From Streptomyces sp. R44 (GTDB taxonomy: Bacteria > Actinomycetota > Actinomycetes > Streptomycetales > Streptomycetaceae), in contig NZ_CP163444.1 of the NCBI RefSeq assembly GCF_041053105.1, positions 3,038,001 to 3,102,000 of the forward strand: a DNA stretch of 64,000 bases, in the 5' to 3' direction. The number at the start of each line of letters is the position of its first letter. Within the stretch, counting starts at the first letter, position 1. The notes below the pieces were generated by a model. That model worked only from the letters and a program-made list of their open reading frames with translations, was not told the origin of the DNA and did no database searches. The position numbers were made by a program, and so were the translations under genes. Positions 63,307-64,000 of the stretch are shown in pieces.

Positions 63307-64000
63307 ATGTTCTTCGGAGAGCCGTCCCCGACCGTCGTCCGCGCCTGTGTGCGGGACGGCCGGGGCGGCAGCCCCACACTCGTCCTGGACGACGGGCCGT
63401 TCGGCGAGGCCGAGCGGCGGCGCCTGCCCGGGGAGGCCGGCGCCTCCCACGCCGTCTTCGTCTCGCCCGGACCCGAGCAGGACGGGCTTCCTCTCTTCTC
63501 CCTCCGGTTCTTCACCTCCGCCGGGGAGTTGCCCTCCTGCGGGCACGGGACGATCGCCGCCCTCGGGCACCTCGCCGCACGCGCGGACACCGACTCCACC
63601 CGGGTGTCCCTCCGGGTCGCGGGCCGCACCTTCCCCGCCTGGGCCGTACGGAGAGAGAGCCACGTCGAAGCCGGCTTCGCCTACGGGTCCGTGGAGCTGC
63701 GCGAGCCGGCCCCGGGCGAGTCCGAACTCGTCCTGCCGGCGCTCGGCATCCGCCCCGACGCCCTCGGGCCGGGGGTCCGGGTCGCCTCCGTCGGGCGCCC
63801 CCGGCTGCTGGTCCCGGTCACCTCACGGTCCGAACTCGCCGCCCTCGCCCCGGACATGGAGCGGCTTCGCGAGGCCTGCGACCGCCTCGGGCTCCTTGGC
63901 TGTTACGTGCACTCCGCACCGTCGCCCTCGGGGCGGGCCGCCGCCCGGATGTTCGCCCCGTCGATCGGCGTCCCCGAGGACATCGCCAACGCCAACAGCA
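63307..64000 (+). CDS. PhzF-family isomerase/epimerase-like protein, 3' end missing
   Basis: From ATG 63307 (GTG 63304 is in frame) an open frame runs to the window end, about 231 codons, behind AGGGAGG. It matches the PhzF fold. SAGELPSCGHGTIAALGHLA holds the conserved Glu of the active site and the GH motif; the first half then covers half of the duplicated barrel. PhzF relatives isomerise or hydrolyse small cyclic acids. Phenazine genes are absent, so the substrate is open. The start lies 57 bp after the DUF4097 gene on the same strand, so co-transcription is possible. Confidence 0.75.
   Translation, partial: MFFGEPSPTVVRACVRDGRGGSPTLVLDDGPFGEAERRRLPGEAGASHAVFVSPGPEQDGLPLFSLRFFTSAGELPSCGHGTIAALGHLAARADTDSTRVSLRVAGRTFPAWAVRRESHVEAGFAYGSVELREPAPGESELVLPALGIRPDALGPGVRVASVGRPRLLVPVTSRSELAALAPDMERLREACDRLGLLGCYVHSAPSPSGRAAARMFAPSIGVPEDIANANS

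Noticed and set aside
63307..64000. Phenazine biosynthesis cluster suggested by the PhzF-family gene
   Set aside because: No other phz gene is seen. PhzF-like proteins are common outside phenazine pathways.

Overview
This is a very GC-rich, gene-dense piece of an actinomycete chromosome, almost certainly Streptomyces. Signs are the GTG starts, GTGA/ATGA stop-start overlaps, and a gene set typical of the genus: LAETG sortase-type surface protein, ROK/chitosan-oligosaccharide operon, dynamin-like pair, second SSB and EttA. From memory, the order asd - pepN - malQ - csn operon - ssbB resembles the Streptomyces coelicolor core around SCO2640-SCO2685. That is recollection, not a search. I see no phage, insertion sequence, CRISPR array or secondary-metabolite cluster. 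The window is core chromosome with an accessory-looking patch at 11.7-16.4 kb.

Layout. 1-2.8 kb: a truncated NUDIX gene, an HPP membrane protein broken by a G12 tract, a pyridoxamine-oxidase-like protein, and a VOC protein divergent from a CGNR zinc-finger protein across a clear operator. 3.0-11.6 kb: secreted subtilase, asd, an extended TerD protein and aminopeptidase N. 11.7-16.4 kb: allantoicase, LysR, two EamA transporters and a divergent MarR. Two regulatory structures stand out here: a 46-bp element repeated at the same distance from two start codons, and a five-unit 15-bp array. 16.5-24.3 kb: a small membrane protein, malQ with a repeat-containing leader gene, a secreted GH84 enzyme, an HNH protein and MscS.

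24.4-31.2 kb is the csnR-E-F-G-H-K type operon: ROK repressor, ABC importer, GH4 hydrolase and BadF-type kinase. It has a sigma-70-like promoter and a palindromic operator just downstream of the predicted transcription start. 31.5-42.1 kb is the most interesting block. Seven co-directional genes encode a double-membrane-pass sensor, a glutamate/glutamine-type binding protein, a helical protein, a PknG-like kinase, a PP2C phosphatase, a von Willebrand A protein and an FHA protein. The first, second and fourth resemble mycobacterial GlnX-GlnH-PknG. The kinase, phosphatase and VWA genes resemble a TerY-P triad. The layout suggests extracellular amino-acid sensing coupled to reversible Ser/Thr phosphorylation.

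42.1-54.7 kb: a PIMT-like methyltransferase, group II truncated haemoglobin, a MacB-like export or envelope-stress ABC system (two FtsX permeases plus ATPase), a small membrane protein, and an ettA-led operon with a thioesterase, an unknown gene and a GNAT enzyme. 55-61 kb: a thioester-domain (TQXA) LAETG surface protein, an SSB paralogue without an acidic tip, and two adjacent GTPases matching the sporulation-division dynamins DynB and DynA. 61.2-64 kb: tRNA-Arg(TCT), a DUF4239 membrane protein, a DUF4097 protein behind a cluster of TTGCAA-type sites, and a PhzF-family gene cut by the window end.
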